Assembly (NCBI GenBank): GCA_947454585.1
Contig: CANGML010000090.1
Coordinates: 1 to 6,940 of the forward strand
Length of the DNA stretch: 6,940 nucleotides
Direction of reading: 5' to 3'
DNA from: Comamonadaceae bacterium
Lineage (GTDB): Bacteria > Pseudomonadota > Gammaproteobacteria > Burkholderiales > Burkholderiaceae_C
The notes under the pieces are model-generated. The model was not told the origin of the DNA. It searched no databases and saw nothing but the letters and a program-made list of their open reading frames with translations. A program made the translations under genes and the position numbers. Every line of letters starts with the position of its first letter. Within the stretch, counting starts at the first letter, position 1. Positions 4,996-6,940 of the stretch are shown here, one piece after another.

Positions 4996-6357
4996 ATGAA
5001 TACGAACGTATCCGTCGACAAATATGCCGACGTGGAAAACTTATTGAACAACGCCTTGCAAGACGATCCTGAAAACGGCGTTTTTCGTTGCCGTCGCGAT
5101 ATTTTTACGGACGCGGATCTCTTTGAACTCGAGATGAAACACATTTTCGAAGGCAACTGGATTTACTTGGCGCATGAAAGTCAAATCCCAGAGATCAACG
5201 ACTACTTCACAACCAATATTGGCCGACAGCCAATCGTTATTACACGTACCAAAGATGGCAGCTTAAACGCTGTTATCAATGCCTGTGCGCACAGAGGCGC
5301 GATGCTTTGTCGACGCAAGCACGGAAATAAAGGTAGTTTCACCTGTCCGTTTCATGGATGGACATTCGCAAATACGGGCAAGTTACTCAAGGTCAAAGAC
5401 GAGAAGACCACGGAATACCCGATTCAATTCAACACCAATGGCTCACATGACCTCAAGAAGGTGGCACGCTTTGAAAGCTACAAAGGTTTCTTGTTTGGTA
5501 GCTTGAACGATGATGTGCAGCCACTGCAAGAGTTTTTAGGTGAAACGAAAGTCGTTATCGACCAAATCGTTGATCAAGCCCCTGAAGGACTGGAAGTTTT
5601 ACGAGGTAGCTCGACTTACACCTACGACGGCAATTGGAAACTTCAAATGGAAAACGGCAGCGACGGTTACCACGTCAGCTCTGTCCATTGGAATTACGCC
5701 GCGACGATGGGACGACGCAAAGATGGTGGAACCAAGGCTGTCGATGCAAATGGCTGGAGCAAGAGCGTAGGTGGTGTGTATGGATTTGAAAACGGCCACA
5801 TTCTGCTGTGGACAAAGACCATGAACCCAGAAGTGCGTCCTGTCTATGACCATCGTGAAGAGCTCAAAGAGCGCCTCGGAGAGGCAAAGGCGGAGCTGAT
5901 CGTGAACCAAACACGCAATTTATGTCTTTATCCAAATGTGTATTTGATGGATCAGTTTTCGACACAAATCCGAGTCACAAGACCCATTAGCGTAGATAAG
6001 ACTGAAGTCACGATTTACTGTTTCGCACCTAAGGGTGAAAGTGCCGAAAGCCGCGCTACTCGTATTCGTCAGTACGAAGACTTCTTCAATGTTTCAGGCA
6101 TGGGAACAGCGGATGACCTCGAAGAGTTTCGCTCATGCCAAACAGGTTATGCCGCCAAAGCTGCACCCTGGAATGATTTGAGCCGCGGTGCACCGCTTTG
6201 GGTTCATGGCCCTGATGAAAACGCTCAAGCAATGGGTATGACTCCACTGGTAAGCGGCGGTCGAAGTGAAGACGAAGGTCTGTTCGTTTGTCAACACAAC
6301 TATTGGGCAGAGAGCATGCAAAAAGCACTGGCCAAAGAGCGAGAAGGAGCAAAGTGA
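4996..6357 (+). CDS. benA: Benzoate 1,2-dioxygenase, large (alpha) subunit
   Basis: This is the catalytic subunit of the Rieske non-heme iron oxygenase that turns benzoate into its cis-1,2-dihydrodiol carboxylate; it works with BenB and the reductase BenC. From Met 4996 it is 453 residues, the usual length. The Rieske 2Fe-2S motif is Cys97-x-His99 (NACAHRG) and Cys117-xx-His120 (CPFHGW). The mononuclear iron site is DGYHVSSVH (Asp223 bridging, His226, His231), with the carboxylate ligand in DDLEEF near residue 373. [22 protein letters not shown] and [10 protein letters not shown] are typical of the benzoate/toluate subgroup (BenA/XylX). The frame is open back to 4930, but AGGA (4983-4986) nine bases before 4996 and the family N-terminus favour 4996; the earlier ATG at 4930 lies inside the hairpin-rich spacer. 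Its stop overlaps the benB start (TGATG). A toluate (XylX-like) or anthranilate role is less likely with catA and a BenM-like regulator alongside. Confidence 0.96.
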   Translation: MNTNVSVDKYADVENLLNNALQDDPENGVFRCRRDIFTDADLFELEMKHIFEGNWIYLAHESQIPEINDYFTTNIGRQPIVITRTKDGSLNAVINACAHRGAMLCRRKHGNKGSFTCPFHGWTFANTGKLLKVKDEKTTEYPIQFNTNGSHDLKKVARFESYKGFLFGSLNDDVQPLQEFLGETKVVIDQIVDQAPEGLEVLRGSSTYTYDGNWKLQMENGSDGYHVSSVHWNYAATMGRRKDGGTKAVDANGWSKSVGGVYGFENGHILLWTKTMNPEVRPVYDHREELKERLGEAKAELIVNQTRNLCLYPNVYLMDQFSTQIRVTRPISVDKTEVTIYCFAPKGESAESRATRIRQYEDFFNVSGMGTADDLEEFRSCQTGYAAKAAPWNDLSRGAPLWVHGPDENAQAMGMTPLVSGGRSEDEGLFVCQHNYWAESMQKALAKEREGAK

Positions 6358-6848
6358 TGAGCCAAAAATTCAGCGATGTTTGCGGCTTTTTATTCAAAGA
6401 AGCACGCCACCTTGACGACCGCGAGTGGGATTCTTGGTTGGACTTATATGCCCCAGAGGTTAAATACTGGATGCCATCTTGGGACGATGACGATCAGTTG
6501 ACAGAGGATCCACAAAGTGAGATTTCACTGATTTACTACCCCAACCGCAATGGCTTGGAGGATCGAGTTTTTCGGATCAAGACGGAGCGCTCTAGTGCTT
6601 CCATGCCCGAACCACGAACCAATCACATGATCAGCAATGTGGAAATCTTGGCTGACCATGGTGACTCACTGGACGTTAGATACAACTTCCACACGTTGAG
6701 TCACCGATACAAGATCACAGATCATTTTTTCGGCTCTAGCTTTTTAACGCTGAAGGTGATGAGCGACGGCAATTTCCAAATCACGCGCAAGAAGATTGTC
6801 TTAAAGAATGACTACATCAGCCAAGTCATTGACATCTATCACATCTGA
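6357..6848 (+). CDS. benB: Benzoate 1,2-dioxygenase, small (beta) subunit
   Basis: This 163-residue subunit packs with BenA in the oxygenase oligomer and has a mainly structural role. It matches the ring-hydroxylating dioxygenase beta-subunit family (SnoaL/NTF2-like cone fold): EARHLDDREWDSWLDLY (15-31), YWMPSW (37-42), ISLIYYPNRNGLEDRVFRI (56-74), the TERSS turn (77-81), RTNHMISNV (87-95) and the C-terminal KKIVLKNDYI strand. Length is normal. The frame is open further upstream into benA, but the start at 6357 has a good AAGGAG (6344-6349) seven bases before it and gives the family N-terminus. The start shares one base with the benA stop, so translation of the two subunits is probably coupled, fitting equal stoichiometry. 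Confidence 0.95.
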   Translation: MSQKFSDVCGFLFKEARHLDDREWDSWLDLYAPEVKYWMPSWDDDDQLTEDPQSEISLIYYPNRNGLEDRVFRIKTERSSASMPEPRTNHMISNVEILADHGDSLDVRYNFHTLSHRYKITDHFFGSSFLTLKVMSDGNFQITRKKIVLKNDYISQVIDIYHI

Positions 6849-6867
6849 GATAAGAAGGGCTCACAAG

Positions 6868-6940
6868 ATGACCAGCTATCGAATAGCCTTGAACTTCGAG
6901 GATGGCGTCACGCGCTTCATCGAGTGTGGCGCAGACGAAA
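6868..6940 (+). CDS. benC: Benzoate 1,2-dioxygenase electron transfer component, N-terminal part (cut by window edge)
   Basis: Only 24 codons are in the window, reading MTSYRIALNFEDGVTRFIEC and on. This matches the N-terminus of BenC, the NADH-dependent reductase with an N-terminal plant-type 2Fe-2S ferredoxin domain followed by FAD and NAD domains. The cluster cysteines and flavin domains lie beyond the edge, so they cannot be checked. The start has GAAGGG (6854-6859) eight bases upstream and lies 19 bases after benB. It follows the standard benABC order. Confidence 0.9.
   Translation, partial: MTSYRIALNFEDGVTRFIECGADE

Noticed and set aside
1..6940. Insertion sequence, CRISPR array, tRNA or attachment site
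   Set aside because: The coding sequence is nearly continuous, with only short spacers. I saw no transposase, no spaced repeats and no tRNA-like cloverleaf.

Overview
The window holds most of a benzoate-to-muconolactone catabolic cluster (the catechol branch of the beta-ketoadipate pathway). From left to right: the start of a Bug/TctC-type periplasmic binding protein, catC and catB on the minus strand; a CynR-like LysR-family regulator on the plus strand; a BenM/CatM-like LysR-family regulator on the minus strand; then catA, benA, benB and the first 24 codons of benC on the plus strand. The window is gene-dense, with no RNA gene, insertion sequence or CRISPR array that I can see. The host is most likely a betaproteobacterium of the Burkholderiales (Comamonadaceae-like). 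This rests on the Bug-family protein beside aromatic catabolic genes, the style of the enzymes and the moderate base composition. The genus cannot be told from the sequence.

The enzymes form a near-complete chain. BenAB with BenC dihydroxylates benzoate to a cis-diol. BenD, not in this window, would give catechol. CatA opens the ring of catechol to cis,cis-muconate, CatB lactonises it to muconolactone, and CatC isomerises that to 3-oxoadipate enol-lactone. CatD and benD are absent and probably lie just outside, left and right respectively. The Bug gene begins 4 bases after the catC stop and is probably translationally coupled to it, which suggests a solute uptake function tied to the pathway.

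The layout is close to symmetrical. Two convergent regulators (1809-2705 plus; 2698-3702 minus) overlap tail to tail by 8 bases. Each is divergent from one enzyme arm: the CynR-like regulator from catBC-Bug, the BenM-like regulator from catA-benABC. Each divergent gap holds dyads of LysR-operator type. In the left gap (1633-1808) two back-to-back promoters can be drawn that share the palindrome TTGATCAA as their -35 region, with two overlapping dyads at 1770-1795. In the right gap (3703-3940) a perfect ACCATA-N9-TATGGT dyad lies 8 bases upstream of the regulator's start, and GTAT/ATAC half-sites lie further towards catA.

The 119-base catA-benA spacer can fold into three successive hairpins with no U-tract, ending just before the benA ribosome binding site. 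The pathway itself is well known. The points worth a second look are the two dissimilar regulators and their operators, the structured spacer and the coupled Bug protein. I do not see a wholly new type of system.
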